A stretch of 57,798 nt of DNA from Cupriavidus campinensis. Lineage in GTDB: Bacteria > Pseudomonadota > Gammaproteobacteria > Burkholderiales > Burkholderiaceae. The stretch lies in the NCBI RefSeq assembly GCF_905397395.1, contig NZ_CAJPVH010000037.1:1-57798 (forward strand), in the 5' to 3' direction. A model generated the notes under the pieces. The model was not told the origin of the DNA, did no database searches, and worked only from the letters and a program-made list of their open reading frames with translations. Position 1 is the first letter of the stretch; the number at the start of each line of letters is the position of its first letter. This document shows, piece after piece, positions 34,571-44,229 of this stretch. The translations under genes were made by a program, and so were the position numbers.

Positions 34571-34995
34571 TGCCTGGTTGCACGTACTGCCGCTCGATGT
34601 TTCGGCGGTTCGCCGCTGAACTCATCCAGGATCGGGCATTCGGGGCGGTCATCGCCTTCGCAATGTCGCGACAAGTACAGGAGCGTGTCACGCATGCTGG
34701 ACAGTGAGGCAATGCGGGCGTCCAGCTCCTGGATTCGCTGTTCCGCAATCGCCTTTACCGTTGCACTCGCGCGCCGTTTGTTTTGCCACAACCCGAGCAA
34801 CTCGCGGATCTGGGCCATCGAGAAGCCCATCGCCCGCGCTCGCCCAATGAAGCGCAGGGTATGAATGTCAGCTTGACCATACACCCGGTAGTTCCCCGCG
34901 CTGCGTGCGGCTGAAGTCACAAGACCAACGCTTTCGTAGTAGCGGATCATCTTGGCCGAGACGCCGGATGCGCCGGCGGCTTGTCCAATATTCAT
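34567..34995 (-). CDS. cueR: CueR-type Cu(I)/Ag(I)-responsive MerR regulator
   Basis: 142 residues from the ATG at 34995, with AAGGAG upstream. MerR helix-turn-helix at the N terminus ([19 protein letters not shown]). The metal loop has Cys112 and Cys120, and Ser occupies position 77, the residue that marks monovalent-metal CueR proteins. It is cotranscribed with copF from the promoter at 35085-35115, so it is autoregulated. Confidence 0.92.
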   Translation of the reverse strand: MNIGQAAGASGVSAKMIRYYESVGLVTSAARSAGNYRVYGQADIHTLRFIGRARAMGFSMAQIRELLGLWQNKRRASATVKAIAEQRIQELDARIASLSSMRDTLLYLSRHCEGDDRPECPILDEFSGEPPKHRAAVRATRQ

Positions 34996-35084
34996 GATGT
35001 GCTCCTTACCTTCAATCCCTGTTGTCTCGGACACGCAACTTGAGCAAGCTGCGGGGTGGATGGCATCCAGGGTTCGATGACTCA

Positions 35085-35115
35085 ACGATAGACCTTGCCC
35101 CGGTGGGAAGGTCAA
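35085..35115 (-). promoter_or_regulatory. CueR-type promoter with 19-bp spacer
   Basis: On the minus strand TTGACC (35110-35115) and TATCGT (35085-35090) are 19 bp apart, and the spacer carries an imperfect ACCTTCC/CAAGGT dyad typical of CueR operators. It would drive cueR-copF leftward. Confidence 0.85.
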
Positions 35116-35233
35116 GGACACGATCCTTCGGAAACTTGGGCCACGTTGCGAGAAGACCCGGGGCGAAAGGTCCGGTTGCATTACCCGCAAAAGACAGTAT
35201 CCTTGCGACTATCACGCCCACCGCAAAGAACTC

Positions 35234-35635
35234 TTGCGTCACTCGGTCCGCCGGCATCCCTGGTTCGCCGGCCTCCTTCTCGTTGTGTTTCTGACAGTCC
35301 AACTGGCAGCGGCCGCGTACGCCTGTACCGGTAGCCGCTATCAGGTGGAAGGCAGCGGCACGACGGCGGCAATGACCGAATCCTGTGCCGATATGGCGGC
35401 TGGCGGTAGCGACCAAGGCACTGACCAGAGTGCGCTCTGCCTGGCGCACTGCCAGGCAGATTCCAAGAGCGCGGACCATGTTTCACCGCAGCTTCCGGCC
35501 TTCCTGCCAGTGCTGAAGAGCGTCGTGGAACCCACGCGCGTGGTCACGGCCGAGGTTCGCATCGCGCTGCGCGCCGAGGTCGAGGCGCGCGGCCCGCCGC
35601 CCCTGAACATCCTTCACTGCAGTTTTCAAACGTAG
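35234..35635 (+). CDS. Small exported protein preceding cusCBA
   Basis: About 133 residues from a TTG at 35234 (start uncertain; ribosome binding site weak). A hydrophobic signal (FAGLLLVVFLTVQLAAAAYAC) is followed by a Cys-containing mature part (ESCADM, LCLAHCQ). It lies just upstream of the cus operon in the position of cusD/czcI-like genes of Cupriavidus RND clusters. Function unknown; metal binding possible. Confidence 0.6.
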   Translation: MRHSVRRHPWFAGLLLVVFLTVQLAAAAYACTGSRYQVEGSGTTAAMTESCADMAAGGSDQGTDQSALCLAHCQADSKSADHVSPQLPAFLPVLKSVVEPTRVVTAEVRIALRAEVEARGPPPLNILHCSFQT

Positions 35636-35705
35636 CCTCCAGATCGACGCCCATTCGGTGCTGCCCAGCTAGACTCGGGTAGCTGTCGTCGTTCACGGAG
35701 GCTTT

Positions 35706-37007
35706 ATGCTTTTTCCTCGTCGCCTGACGCTGGCGCTGCTTTGCGCGCCTGCCTTCAGCATGGCGGTGTCGCATGCCGCGGCTGCGCAATCTGCCCCTTC
35801 TCTTTCCCTCGAGGAGACCGTCGCGCTCGCGACCACTCACGCCGGCGATGCCGAATCCTCGCGAGGCGCCGTCGAGGCAGCCGTGCAAATGGCGGTTTCC
35901 GCCGGCCAATTGCCGGACCCGGTGCTCAAACTTGGACTCAACAACGTCCCCGTGACCGGGCCGGACCAGTTCTCGCTCACGCGGGATTTCATGACCATGC
36001 GGTCCATCAGCGTGATGCAGGAATTCACGCGCTCGGACAAGCGCCGCGCCAAGGCGGCGCGCTTTGAAGCCGAGGCGACTGCCGCCGAGGCGCAGCGCGC
36101 GGTCGGACTGGCCAACGTGCAACGGAATGCCGTCGGTGCCTGGCTCGATCGGTGGTATGCCGAGCAGACCGGTGTCCTGCTAGGCCATCACGGCCATCCC
36201 CTGGACCTGGCGCTCCAGGCGGCGACCGCCGCCTATCGCAGCGGGCGTGGCACGCGTGCGGATGTCTTGGCGATGGAGCTGGAAGTCCAGAAGCTGCATG
36301 ACCGCCTCGACGAAAACCGGGCCGCCGTAGCCACCGCCATGCTTAATCTGCAGCGCTGGGTCGGGCCTGCGGCTAACCGCACACTGTCGCAGCGCCCGCC
36401 GCTCGACGTACCCCAGAGCATTCAGCAACTGGCGAAAGACGAATTCGACGCGGTTCCCGAGATCGCGGCGGCACGGCGCGACGTGGCCCTGGCCGAGTCG
36501 GAGATCCAGGTGGCAACGGAGGCCAGGACACCAGATGTGACGGTCGAGCTGATGTACAGCCAGCGCGGCCCAGCCTTCTCCAACATGGGGTCGATCAACG
36601 TCAGCTTCCCGGTGCCCTGGGACCGGGGCAATCGCCAAGACCGCGACGTCGCTGCCCGGCTGGCACAGGCCAATGAAGCGCGTGCCAAGTCCGAAATCAT
36701 CCGGCGCAATACCCAGGCCATGGTAGGCGCCAAACTTGCCGAGCTGCAGCGCAACCTTGAGCGGCTCCAACGCTACGACGAGAAGACCTTACCGCTCGCC
36801 AATCAGCAGGCGGAGGCAGCGCTCACGGCATACCGGGCCAATACCGGATCGCTGCTTGCCGTCGCCGAGGCCAACCATCGCGCCATCGACACAGCGGTGG
36901 AGCGGCTGACGCTGGAGGCCAGGACGGCAAAGCTGTGGGCCGACTTGACCTTCCTGATCCCGCTGCCTACCGCGCAGACCGAGCCAGCCACCAAGGAACG
37001 CAAATGA
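35706..37007 (+). CDS. cusC: CusC-type outer-membrane factor
   Basis: 433 residues, TolC-family outer-membrane channel of the heavy-metal efflux class. Signal peptide ends AAAQS; two long coiled-coil repeats follow (for example the YRSGRGTRADVLAMELEVQ region). ACGGAGG precedes the ATG. Its stop overlaps the cusB start (ATGA), so the operon is tightly coupled. Confidence 0.92.
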   Translation: MLFPRRLTLALLCAPAFSMAVSHAAAAQSAPSLSLEETVALATTHAGDAESSRGAVEAAVQMAVSAGQLPDPVLKLGLNNVPVTGPDQFSLTRDFMTMRSISVMQEFTRSDKRRAKAARFEAEATAAEAQRAVGLANVQRNAVGAWLDRWYAEQTGVLLGHHGHPLDLALQAATAAYRSGRGTRADVLAMELEVQKLHDRLDENRAAVATAMLNLQRWVGPAANRTLSQRPPLDVPQSIQQLAKDEFDAVPEIAAARRDVALAESEIQVATEARTPDVTVELMYSQRGPAFSNMGSINVSFPVPWDRGNRQDRDVAARLAQANEARAKSEIIRRNTQAMVGAKLAELQRNLERLQRYDEKTLPLANQQAEAALTAYRANTGSLLAVAEANHRAIDTAVERLTLEARTAKLWADLTFLIPLPTAQTEPATKERK

Positions 37008-38545
37008 AGAAACCAGTCATTGCCGCGGTCGCCGGCGTCGTTGTCATCGGTGCCGCCCTCTATGGCGCCTACCACCTCGGCGTCATGCGCGGCACACAAT
37101 CTGCGCAGACGGCCGCGCCAGGCGCGGCGTCTGCGCTCAAAGCAGGCGACACCGATCCGAACACTGGCAAGAAGATCCTGTACTGGCACGATCCGATGGT
37201 ACCCGGCCAGCGTTTCGACAAGCCAGGCAAGTCCCCTTTCATGGACATGCAGCTCGTGCCCGTTTATGCGGATGGGGATGCCGGAGGCAGCGGAGGCAGC
37301 GGCGTCACGGTCGACAGCCGTGTCGCGCAGAATTTGGGCATCCGCACGACTGAGGTCAAGGCGAGCCGGATGAGCGCCGTGCTCGAGGCACCTGGCAATG
37401 TCGCCATTGACGAGCGCAGTGTCCAGGTGATCCAGGCGCGGACGAATGCCTTCGTCCAGCACGTAGCGGTCAAAGCGACCCTCGACCCGGTCCGGCGCGG
37501 CCAAGCACTGGTGACGCTGTACTCGCCCGATTGGGTGGCCGCGCAAGAGGAATATCTTGCCGTGTCCCGCATGGCCGCGGGTGGCCAATCCGACCTGCGC
37601 AGCGCGGCCAAGGCCCGCATGCTGCAGGCTGGCATGACCCCCGGCCAGGTCAGCACCGTCGAATCATCCGGCAAGCTCCAGCCTACTCTTGGCATTGTGA
37701 GCCCCGTCGACGGCCTTGTGACAGAGGTTGCGGTCCGGGAGGGCATGACTGTGTCTCCTGGCATGACCCTGTTTCGCCTGGCCGACCTGAGCCAGGTCTG
37801 GGTGATTGCCGAGGTACCGGAGGGACAAGCCCACGCCATCGCTCCGGGCCGGGCGGTCAAGGTGTCGCCGACCGGCGCAACCGAGTCAATCGTTGGCAAG
37901 GTCGATACCGTCCTGCCCGATGTCAATCCGGCCACGCGAACCATCAAGGTGCGCATTGTCCTGCCCAACAAGGGCAGGCACCTGTTGCCGGGGATGTTCG
38001 TGACGGTCCGGTTTGACAGCGGTGATCAGAAGGAATTGCTGATGATTCCGCTGGAGTCCGTCATCCGCACCGGCCAGCGCAGCATCGTCATGGTCGATGC
38101 GGGCAAGGCCGGCTTTGTGGCAACCGAAGTCAAGACCGGGCGCGAGGCCGCCGGCATGGTCGAGGTGCTGGACGGGCTGAAAGCGGGGCAGAAAGTGGTC
38201 ACCTCCGGGCAGTTCCTCATCGATTCGGAAGCCAGCTTGCGTGGCACGGCCGAACGCATGAGCGCCACGACAGCGGCTTCCGCGCCGGCTGCGGCTGCGC
38301 CCGAGCACGAGGGCGTCGGGCGCATCGAGGCCGTGACGCGCGAAGGCCTGACCATCTCGCACGGGCCGATTCCCTCGGCACAGTGGGGCGCGATGACCAT
38401 GGATTTCGCCGCGCCGCCTGCCGGCCTGCCGAAGGGGCTCAAGACCGGCGACCGCATCCGGTTCCGCTTCCACCTGGACAAGGATGGCCTGGCGATCCTG
38501 TCCGCAGTCGAGCCGGCCGGCACCACCCAGGGGGCCAAGCCATGA
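37004..38545 (+). CDS. cusB: CusB-type membrane fusion protein with C-terminal CusF-like domain
   Basis: 513 residues. A single N-terminal membrane anchor, then a short metal-binding motif ([20 protein letters not shown], about 59-78), barrel-sandwich and beta-barrel domains. Residues from about 440 form a CusF-like OB-fold with the copper triad in [10 protein letters not shown] (Trp plus two Met). Thus a copper chaperone domain is fused to the adaptor. Overlaps cusC and cusA by four bases at each end. Confidence 0.93.
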   Translation: MKKPVIAAVAGVVVIGAALYGAYHLGVMRGTQSAQTAAPGAASALKAGDTDPNTGKKILYWHDPMVPGQRFDKPGKSPFMDMQLVPVYADGDAGGSGGSGVTVDSRVAQNLGIRTTEVKASRMSAVLEAPGNVAIDERSVQVIQARTNAFVQHVAVKATLDPVRRGQALVTLYSPDWVAAQEEYLAVSRMAAGGQSDLRSAAKARMLQAGMTPGQVSTVESSGKLQPTLGIVSPVDGLVTEVAVREGMTVSPGMTLFRLADLSQVWVIAEVPEGQAHAIAPGRAVKVSPTGATESIVGKVDTVLPDVNPATRTIKVRIVLPNKGRHLLPGMFVTVRFDSGDQKELLMIPLESVIRTGQRSIVMVDAGKAGFVATEVKTGREAAGMVEVLDGLKAGQKVVTSGQFLIDSEASLRGTAERMSATTAASAPAAAAPEHEGVGRIEAVTREGLTISHGPIPSAQWGAMTMDFAAPPAGLPKGLKTGDRIRFRFHLDKDGLAILSAVEPAGTTQGAKP

Positions 38546-41500
38546 TCGCCCGGCTCATTCTTGCTTCCATCCGCAACCGTTTCCTGGTCCTGCTGGTCAC
38601 GGTCATGCTGACCGCCTGGGGACTGTGGGCCGTGCGCAGCACGCCGCTCGACGCGTTGCCGGACTTGTCCGATGTGCAAGTGATCATCCGCACGCCGTTT
38701 CCCGGCCAGGCGCCACAGATTGTCGAGAACCAGGTCACCTATCCACTGACCACGACCATGCTGTCGGTCCCGGGCGCCAAGACCGTACGCGGCTACTCGT
38801 TCTTCGGTGACTCGTTTGTCTATGTGCTATTCGAGGACGGCACCGACCTGTATTGGGCGCGCTCCCGCGTGCTGGAATATCTGAACCAGGTGCAATCCCG
38901 CCTGCCCGGCGCCGCCAAGCCGGCGCTGGGGCCGGACGCCACCGGCGTCGGCTGGATCTACGAGTACACGCTGGTGGACAAGACCGGCCAGCACGACCTC
39001 AGTCAACTGCGTGCGCTCCAGGACTGGTTCTTGCGCTTCGAGCTGAAATCGCTGCCCAATGTTGCCGAGGTCGCGTCCCTCGGCGGCATGGTGAAGCAGT
39101 TCCAGGTCGTCCTGATGCCGGACCGGCTACGCGCCTACAACCTGTCGCAGGGCAAGGTGCTTACGGCGCTCAAGGGCGCCAACCAGGAAACCGGCGGCTC
39201 GGTGCTGGAATTGGGCGAGGCGGAGTACATGGTCCGGGCCAGCGGCTACCTGAAGACGCTCGATGATTTCCGGCAGATCCCGCTGGTGACCAGCGACGCC
39301 GGCATCCCGGTGCGGCTGGGCGATGTCGCCACCGTCCAGCTTGGTCCCGAGATGCGGCGCGGCATCGCCGAGCTCGACGGCCAGGGAGAGGTCGCCGGCG
39401 GTGTCATCGTGATGCGCTCGGGCAAGAACGCGCTGGAAACCATCGAAGCGGTCAAAGCCAAACTCGCCACGCTGCAGAAGAGCCTGCCGGCAGGCGTCCA
39501 GATCGTCACCACGTACGATCGCTCCGCCCTGATCAACCGGGCGGTGGAAAACCTGACCCACAAGCTGATCGAAGAGTTTATCGTCGTCGCGGTGGTCTGC
39601 CTGGTTTTCCTGTTCCACCTGCGCTCCGCGCTGGTTGCCATCGTTTCATTGCCGCTGGGTGTGCTGGCCGCGTTTCTGGTCATGCGATACCAGGGTGTCA
39701 ATGCCAACATCATGTCGCTGGGCGGCATCGCCATTGCCATCGGCGCCATGGTCGATGCCGCGGTCGTCATGATCGAGAACGCGCACAAGCATCTCGAGCA
39801 TTGGCATGCGGATAAGCCCGGCCTGGATCTCACCGGCCATGAACGCTGGAGCGTGATCGGCGAGTCGGCGGCTGAGGTTGGACCGGCGCTGTTCTTCTCG
39901 CTGCTGATCATCACGCTGTCATTCATTCCGGTGTTCACGCTGGAGGCGCAGGAGGGCCGACTGTTTTCGCCGCTGGCCTTTACCAAGACCTACTCCATGG
40001 CCGCGGCGGCGGGCCTCTCCGTCACCCTGGTGCCGGTCCTGATGGGCTACATGATCCGTGGCAGGATCCCCACGGAGCAGTCCAATCCCCTCAGTCGGTG
40101 GCTGATTCGCGCCTATCAGCCAGTGTTGGCCAAGGTGCTCACCTACCCGAAGACCACTGTAGCGATCGCGGCAATTCTGCTCGTCGCGACCGCCTGGCCG
40201 ATCATGCGAATTGGCGGCGAGTTCATGCCGCCTCTCGATGAGGGTGACCTACTCTACATGCCGTCGGCGCTCCCGGGGCTGTCCACCGGCAAGGCAGCGC
40301 AGTTGCTGCAGCAGACCGACCGCCTAATCAAGACCGTTCCCGAGGTAGCCACCGTGTTTGGCAAGGCCGGCCGCGCCGACACGGCGACCGACCCGGCGCC
40401 CATCGAGATGTTCGAAACCACCATCCAGTTCAAGCCGCGCGACCAGTGGCGTTCCGGCATGACGACGGACAAGCTGGTGGAGGAGCTCGACCGCGTGGTG
40501 AAGGTGCCCGGCCTGTCCAATATCTGGGTGCCGCCGATCCGCAACCGCATCGACATGCTCGCCACCGGCATCAAGAGCCCGGTCGGCATTAAGGTGGCGG
40601 GCACCGACCTGAAGGAAATTGACCGACTGGCCACGAGGATCGAGGATGCTGTCAAGGCGGTGCCGGGCGTCACCTCTGCACTCGCCGAACGCCTGTCCGG
40701 CGGGCGCTACGTCGATGTCGACATAGACCGGATGGCCGCCGGGCGATATGGGCTCAACATCGAGGATGTCCAGAGCATCGTGTCCTCGGCCATCGGTGGC
40801 GACAACGTCGGGGAAGTGGTCGACGGGCTGGCGCGCTTTCCGATCAATGTGCGTTATCCACGGGACTACCGCGACTCGGTGGAACAACTGCGCAGCCTGC
40901 CCATTGTCACCGACCGTGGCCAGCATATCACGCTGTCCGACGTGGCGCGCCTCCAGGTGGTGCAAGGACCGCCGATGCTGCGCAGCGAAAACGCCCGCCT
41001 GTCGGGCTGGGTGTACGTCGATATTCGCGGACGTGACCTGCGTTCGGCCGTCCAGGACATGCAGGCCGCCGTGGCCAAGGCGGTCCCGATGCCAGCGGGC
41101 TATTCCCTCAGTTGGTCGGGTCAGTTCGAGTATCTGGAGCGGGCCACCGCGAAGCTGAAGGTGGTGGTGCCGTTCACGCTGCTGATCATCTTCGTGTTGC
41201 TGTACCTGGTGTTCGGCCGTCTCGATGAAGCGCTACTGATCATGGGCACGCTGCCGCTGGCGCTCATCGGCGGATTCTGGCTGCTTTACTTGCTGGGCTA
41301 CAACCTTTCGGTAGCGGGGGTTGTCGGCTTTATCGCCCTTGCCGGCGTGGCAGCCGAGTTCGGCGTCATCATGCTGCTCTACCTGAAGCAAGCCTGGAGC
41401 GAACGCGAGGGCCGAGGCGAAACCAGCGTGTCCGCATTGCTGGACGCCATTCAGGAAGGGGCAGTGCTGCGGGTCCGCCCCAAGGCCATGACCGTCGCTG

Positions 41501-41712
41501 TCATTCTTGCCGGCCTGATTCCCATCATGTGGTCGCATGGCACCGGCTCGGAGGTCATGCAGCGCATTGCGGCTCCGATGGTTGGCGGCATGGTCACCGC
41601 GCCATTGCTTTCCCTGTTTGTTGTGCCGGCGGTGTACTTGCTGATACGCAGACGGCAGGCCGAATCTGTCTCACTTTCCACCCACCCCTCACTCCCGGAG
41701 GAATCACAATGA
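38542..41712 (+). CDS. cusA: CusA-type heavy-metal RND efflux pump
   Basis: 1056 residues, inner-membrane RND transporter. N-terminal helix with [20 protein letters not shown], two large periplasmic loops, twelve membrane segments. The motif [18 protein letters not shown] in the fourth helix region is that of monovalent-metal HME-RND pumps. It exports Cu(I)/Ag(I) with CusB and CusC using the proton gradient. The start at 38542 overlaps the cusB stop; the longer upstream frame is a shadow. Confidence 0.95.
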   Translation: MIARLILASIRNRFLVLLVTVMLTAWGLWAVRSTPLDALPDLSDVQVIIRTPFPGQAPQIVENQVTYPLTTTMLSVPGAKTVRGYSFFGDSFVYVLFEDGTDLYWARSRVLEYLNQVQSRLPGAAKPALGPDATGVGWIYEYTLVDKTGQHDLSQLRALQDWFLRFELKSLPNVAEVASLGGMVKQFQVVLMPDRLRAYNLSQGKVLTALKGANQETGGSVLELGEAEYMVRASGYLKTLDDFRQIPLVTSDAGIPVRLGDVATVQLGPEMRRGIAELDGQGEVAGGVIVMRSGKNALETIEAVKAKLATLQKSLPAGVQIVTTYDRSALINRAVENLTHKLIEEFIVVAVVCLVFLFHLRSALVAIVSLPLGVLAAFLVMRYQGVNANIMSLGGIAIAIGAMVDAAVVMIENAHKHLEHWHADKPGLDLTGHERWSVIGESAAEVGPALFFSLLIITLSFIPVFTLEAQEGRLFSPLAFTKTYSMAAAAGLSVTLVPVLMGYMIRGRIPTEQSNPLSRWLIRAYQPVLAKVLTYPKTTVAIAAILLVATAWPIMRIGGEFMPPLDEGDLLYMPSALPGLSTGKAAQLLQQTDRLIKTVPEVATVFGKAGRADTATDPAPIEMFETTIQFKPRDQWRSGMTTDKLVEELDRVVKVPGLSNIWVPPIRNRIDMLATGIKSPVGIKVAGTDLKEIDRLATRIEDAVKAVPGVTSALAERLSGGRYVDVDIDRMAAGRYGLNIEDVQSIVSSAIGGDNVGEVVDGLARFPINVRYPRDYRDSVEQLRSLPIVTDRGQHITLSDVARLQVVQGPPMLRSENARLSGWVYVDIRGRDLRSAVQDMQAAVAKAVPMPAGYSLSWSGQFEYLERATAKLKVVVPFTLLIIFVLLYLVFGRLDEALLIMGTLPLALIGGFWLLYLLGYNLSVAGVVGFIALAGVAAEFGVIMLLYLKQAWSEREGRGETSVSALLDAIQEGAVLRVRPKAMTVAVILAGLIPIMWSHGTGSEVMQRIAAPMVGGMVTAPLLSLFVVPAVYLLIRRRQAESVSLSTHPSLPEESQ

Positions 41713-42062
41713 AATACGTCAAAACTCTTGCCATCATGGCTGCTCTCGCTGCCACACCGGCTGCGTTCGCGGCAGGGTCGATGGACGGCATGGATATGAA
41801 GGGCATGGACATGAAGCCGTCAGCCGAAACGAAGCAGGCCCCCCACCCGGTTGCGGCAGAGGTAAAGAAGATCGATGCGAAGGCAGGGAAAGTTACCCTC
41901 AAGCACGGCCCGATCGAAAATCTCGGCATGTCCGCCATGACCATGGCGTTCCCGGTCAAGGATCGCGCTTCGTTGAAGGACTTCAAGGAAGGTGATGCGG
42001 TTACCGCCGTATTCGACACGGTCGACGGCAAGCCGACAGTCGTGGACATGCAGCGCAAGTAA
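41709..42062 (+). CDS. cusF: CusF-type periplasmic Cu/Ag chaperone
   Basis: 117 residues with a signal peptide ending AFAAG, a Met/Asp-rich N-terminal arm ([13 protein letters not shown]) and the OB-fold with Met ligands in [12 protein letters not shown]. The Trp of classical CusF is replaced by Met in this position. GGAGG precedes the ATG and the gene overlaps the cusA stop. A second CusF domain is part of CusB. Confidence 0.92.
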   Translation: MKYVKTLAIMAALAATPAAFAAGSMDGMDMKGMDMKPSAETKQAPHPVAAEVKKIDAKAGKVTLKHGPIENLGMSAMTMAFPVKDRASLKDFKEGDAVTAVFDTVDGKPTVVDMQRK

Positions 42063-42066
42063 AACT

Positions 42067-42107
42067 CAGGCGGCACCACCGCTCGCATCGGGGCAGTGTG
42101 CCGCCTG
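42067..42107 (+). terminator. Hairpin after cusF
   Basis: CAGGCGGCAC (42067-42076) pairs perfectly with GTGCCGCCTG (42098-42107). It begins five bases after the cusF stop. No T-run follows, so a terminator or mRNA 3'-end stabiliser is inferred. Confidence 0.55.
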
Positions 42108-42198
42108 CCATGGCCAAAATCCTCCGTCACGCCGCTTCGGTAGACCTCCGAATGGCGTCGTCGGGATCGAAACCGCTTTCCATGAACGTTCGGCCACA

Positions 42199-42390
42199 GT
42201 GAGCCGCCCACCCTTCGACCTGCCACGTGAAGTCATCGTTGTCATCGTGTTTGCCGTGGCGTTCACGGTGTGTGCTACAGGTTCGCTTGCCTGGCATTTT
42301 CGTCGCCAGATGCGCATCAAGCGCGGCCTCGAGAATGACAGATCAGGTTCGTCCACGCGACGTCGCATAACTTCAAGACGGCGCAAATAG
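42199..42390 (+). CDS. Possible small single-pass membrane protein
   Basis: A GTG at 42199 opens about 63 residues with one clear membrane helix (EVIVVIVFAVAFTVCATGSLA) and an Arg/Lys-rich tail. Ribosome binding site is poor. Listed as possible only. Confidence 0.3.
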   Translation: MSRPPFDLPREVIVVIVFAVAFTVCATGSLAWHFRRQMRIKRGLENDRSGSSTRRRITSRRRK

Positions 42391-42461
42391 TCCTGTCAGA
42401 TCCCACCTGAGCATTCATGCTGGATGCAGCTTGCGAGCCGGTTTCACCAACGAGAGCGGCT

Positions 42462-43358
42462 TTAGACATCAGCATCGCGGCCCTGCGAGACGTCTTCGGT
42501 GGCCAGACGAACTTGCGGATCCGGTCGTTCAAACGGATAAATCAGTTGCTCGCCGTAGCGGTGCGGCACCGGGTCGCCTTCGATGCCGATTGCGCCCAGT
42601 GGCGCCTGCGGTTGATAGAAGGTACCGAAGAGGTGGTCCCATACCAGCCAGAACTCCCCGAAATTGACCTGCGCGTCCGCGAAGCGCTCCCGATGGTGCC
42701 AGCGATGGAGTTCTGCCACGCCTAACATATACCGCACCGGCCCCAGGCTATAGTCCAGGTTGGCATGCTGGAATGCCAGATGGACCGCCAGGATTGCGAA
42801 CCAGCCGGCCACTACCTCGGCCGGCGCGCCTAGTATGCCCAGGACCAGTAAGCCCGGACCCGCCATCAGGGCTGCATGCAGCGGGTGGCGGCGTTCCCCG
42901 TTTAGCCAGTAGAGCCGCCGCGACGAATGATGAATGCTGTGCAGCCGCCACAGAAAGCCGTAGTGGTGGCTGAGCCGATGGACGGCATACAGCGACAGGT
43001 CCAGTGGCGCCCCTGCGAGTAATACCTGCAACAAGTATGGCCATTCCGCAGGCCACCATAGCTTGGGCCAACCCGTTCCTTCCCGCAGCACCACGAACCC
43101 CAGCACGGCACCGTGCATCACGGCCAAATTCACAACGGCATGGGCGACATCCGCCGGAAAGTCGAGATCCCGCTTTTGCCACCGTGCATCGAACGGGACA
43201 ATGCGCTCCAGCCAAGCAACAAGAAATAGCCCGGCGGCGGCCCACAACGCCAGCCAAGCCAGCGGCGTGCCGTGGGATGGGGCGACCGAAACCCCTGTGA
43301 TTACCAGGGCCATGATGGTCGGATAGGCGCCGTACCGCACCACAGAACGCGCTGTCAT
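42462..43358 (-). CDS. Sterol desaturase / fatty acid hydroxylase family membrane protein
   Basis: 298 residues from the ATG at 43358 (GGAG upstream). The three His boxes of the di-iron hydroxylase family are present: HRLSHH, HSIHHSS and HRWHH. Several membrane helices flank them. The substrate is unknown; in metal islands it might modify membrane lipids. It is divergent from the CDF gene. Confidence 0.88.
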   Translation of the reverse strand: MTARSVVRYGAYPTIMALVITGVSVAPSHGTPLAWLALWAAAGLFLVAWLERIVPFDARWQKRDLDFPADVAHAVVNLAVMHGAVLGFVVLREGTGWPKLWWPAEWPYLLQVLLAGAPLDLSLYAVHRLSHHYGFLWRLHSIHHSSRRLYWLNGERRHPLHAALMAGPGLLVLGILGAPAEVVAGWFAILAVHLAFQHANLDYSLGPVRYMLGVAELHRWHHRERFADAQVNFGEFWLVWDHLFGTFYQPQAPLGAIGIEGDPVPHRYGEQLIYPFERPDPQVRLATEDVSQGRDADV

Positions 43359-43442
43359 TGCGACTCCAGAGTTCAATTTCCTCCAGTTTCTCCAAGCGAC
43401 AGACAGCTAGCTTGAATAAACATGCTGTGTGCGGGCGACGTC

Positions 43443-43473
43443 TTGACTCTATAGCAGGTACGGGGTGTGAAAT
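43443..43473 (+). promoter_or_regulatory. PbrR/CadR-type promoter of the CDF gene
   Basis: -35 TTGACT (43443-43448) and -10 TGAAAT (43468-43473) with a 19-bp spacer containing CTATAG and GGGGTG, closely like known pbrA/cadA operators. Confidence 0.85.
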
Positions 43474-43518
43474 TACTCAGATCTTCTGTGGAAACAGGCG
43501 GGTTAACAAAGGAGTTGC

Positions 43519-44151
43519 ATGAACGACCACTTCCCCGACAAAGAACGCCTTGACCTCGACGCGAGTCAGGCGGCCGACCGCCGGATTCTGTGGCTGGTAC
43601 TACTGATTAATGTCAGCCAATGTCTGGCAGGTATGGGCGTGGGCCTTTGGGCGGCGTCCACGGCGGTGCTTGGTGCGGCTCTGGACAACCTTGCCGACGC
43701 GTTGGTGTATGGCGTCAGCCTGTACGCCGTCGGCCGATCGCGAGCCATCAAGGTGCGGGCAGCGCGGCTATCGGGGTGGCTTTTGATTGGGCTGGCCCTG
43801 ATGCTATGCGTGGAAGTCCTGCGCCGGTTCTTTGGCGGCGAGGCGCCATTGGGGCCGGCGATGATGGTCATGGCAGCGATCAATGCGGCGCTGAACATTA
43901 TTTGCTTGCGCTTACTGAAACGCCACCGCGGGGAAGACGTCAACTTCAAGGCTTCCGCCATATTCACCAGCAACGACTCGATTGTGAATCTGGCCATTGT
44001 GTTGTCCGGAGCGCTCGTGATGTGGTCGGGCTCCAACCTGCCAGACCTGGTTCTGGGTCTGGTGGTATCTGCGATCGCCGCTAACGGAGGTCGTGAAATC
44101 CTGGTTGACGCGACAGAACATGAGGAAAAGGCCCGTTCCGAGGCAACTTAA
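43519..44151 (+). CDS. Cation diffusion facilitator family transporter
   Basis: 210 residues with five to six membrane helices. The motif AALDNLADALVYGVSLYAVGR is the CDF metal site (the usual HxxxD is DNLAD here), and FTSNDSIVNLAIV holds the second Asp site. It lacks the long C-terminal cytoplasmic domain. It probably exports Zn, Cd or Pb. A PbrR/CadR-type promoter lies 46 bp upstream. Confidence 0.85.
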   Translation: MNDHFPDKERLDLDASQAADRRILWLVLLINVSQCLAGMGVGLWAASTAVLGAALDNLADALVYGVSLYAVGRSRAIKVRAARLSGWLLIGLALMLCVEVLRRFFGGEAPLGPAMMVMAAINAALNIICLRLLKRHRGEDVNFKASAIFTSNDSIVNLAIVLSGALVMWSGSNLPDLVLGLVVSAIAANGGREILVDATEHEEKARSEAT

Positions 44152-44174
44152 CCTCCGACCAGGAGGCAGAGCCC

Positions 44175-44205
44175 TTGACTCTGTATCTACTTTAGGGTGT
44201 GAAAT
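44175..44205 (+). promoter_or_regulatory. PbrR/CadR-type promoter of the P1B ATPase gene
   Basis: -35 TTGACT (44175-44180), 19-bp spacer ending AGGGTG, -10 TGAAAT (44200-44205). Nearly identical in layout to the promoter at 43443, so one regulator likely serves both. Confidence 0.88.
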
Positions 44206-44229
44206 TCTGACATATACAGAAAGAGGCGA

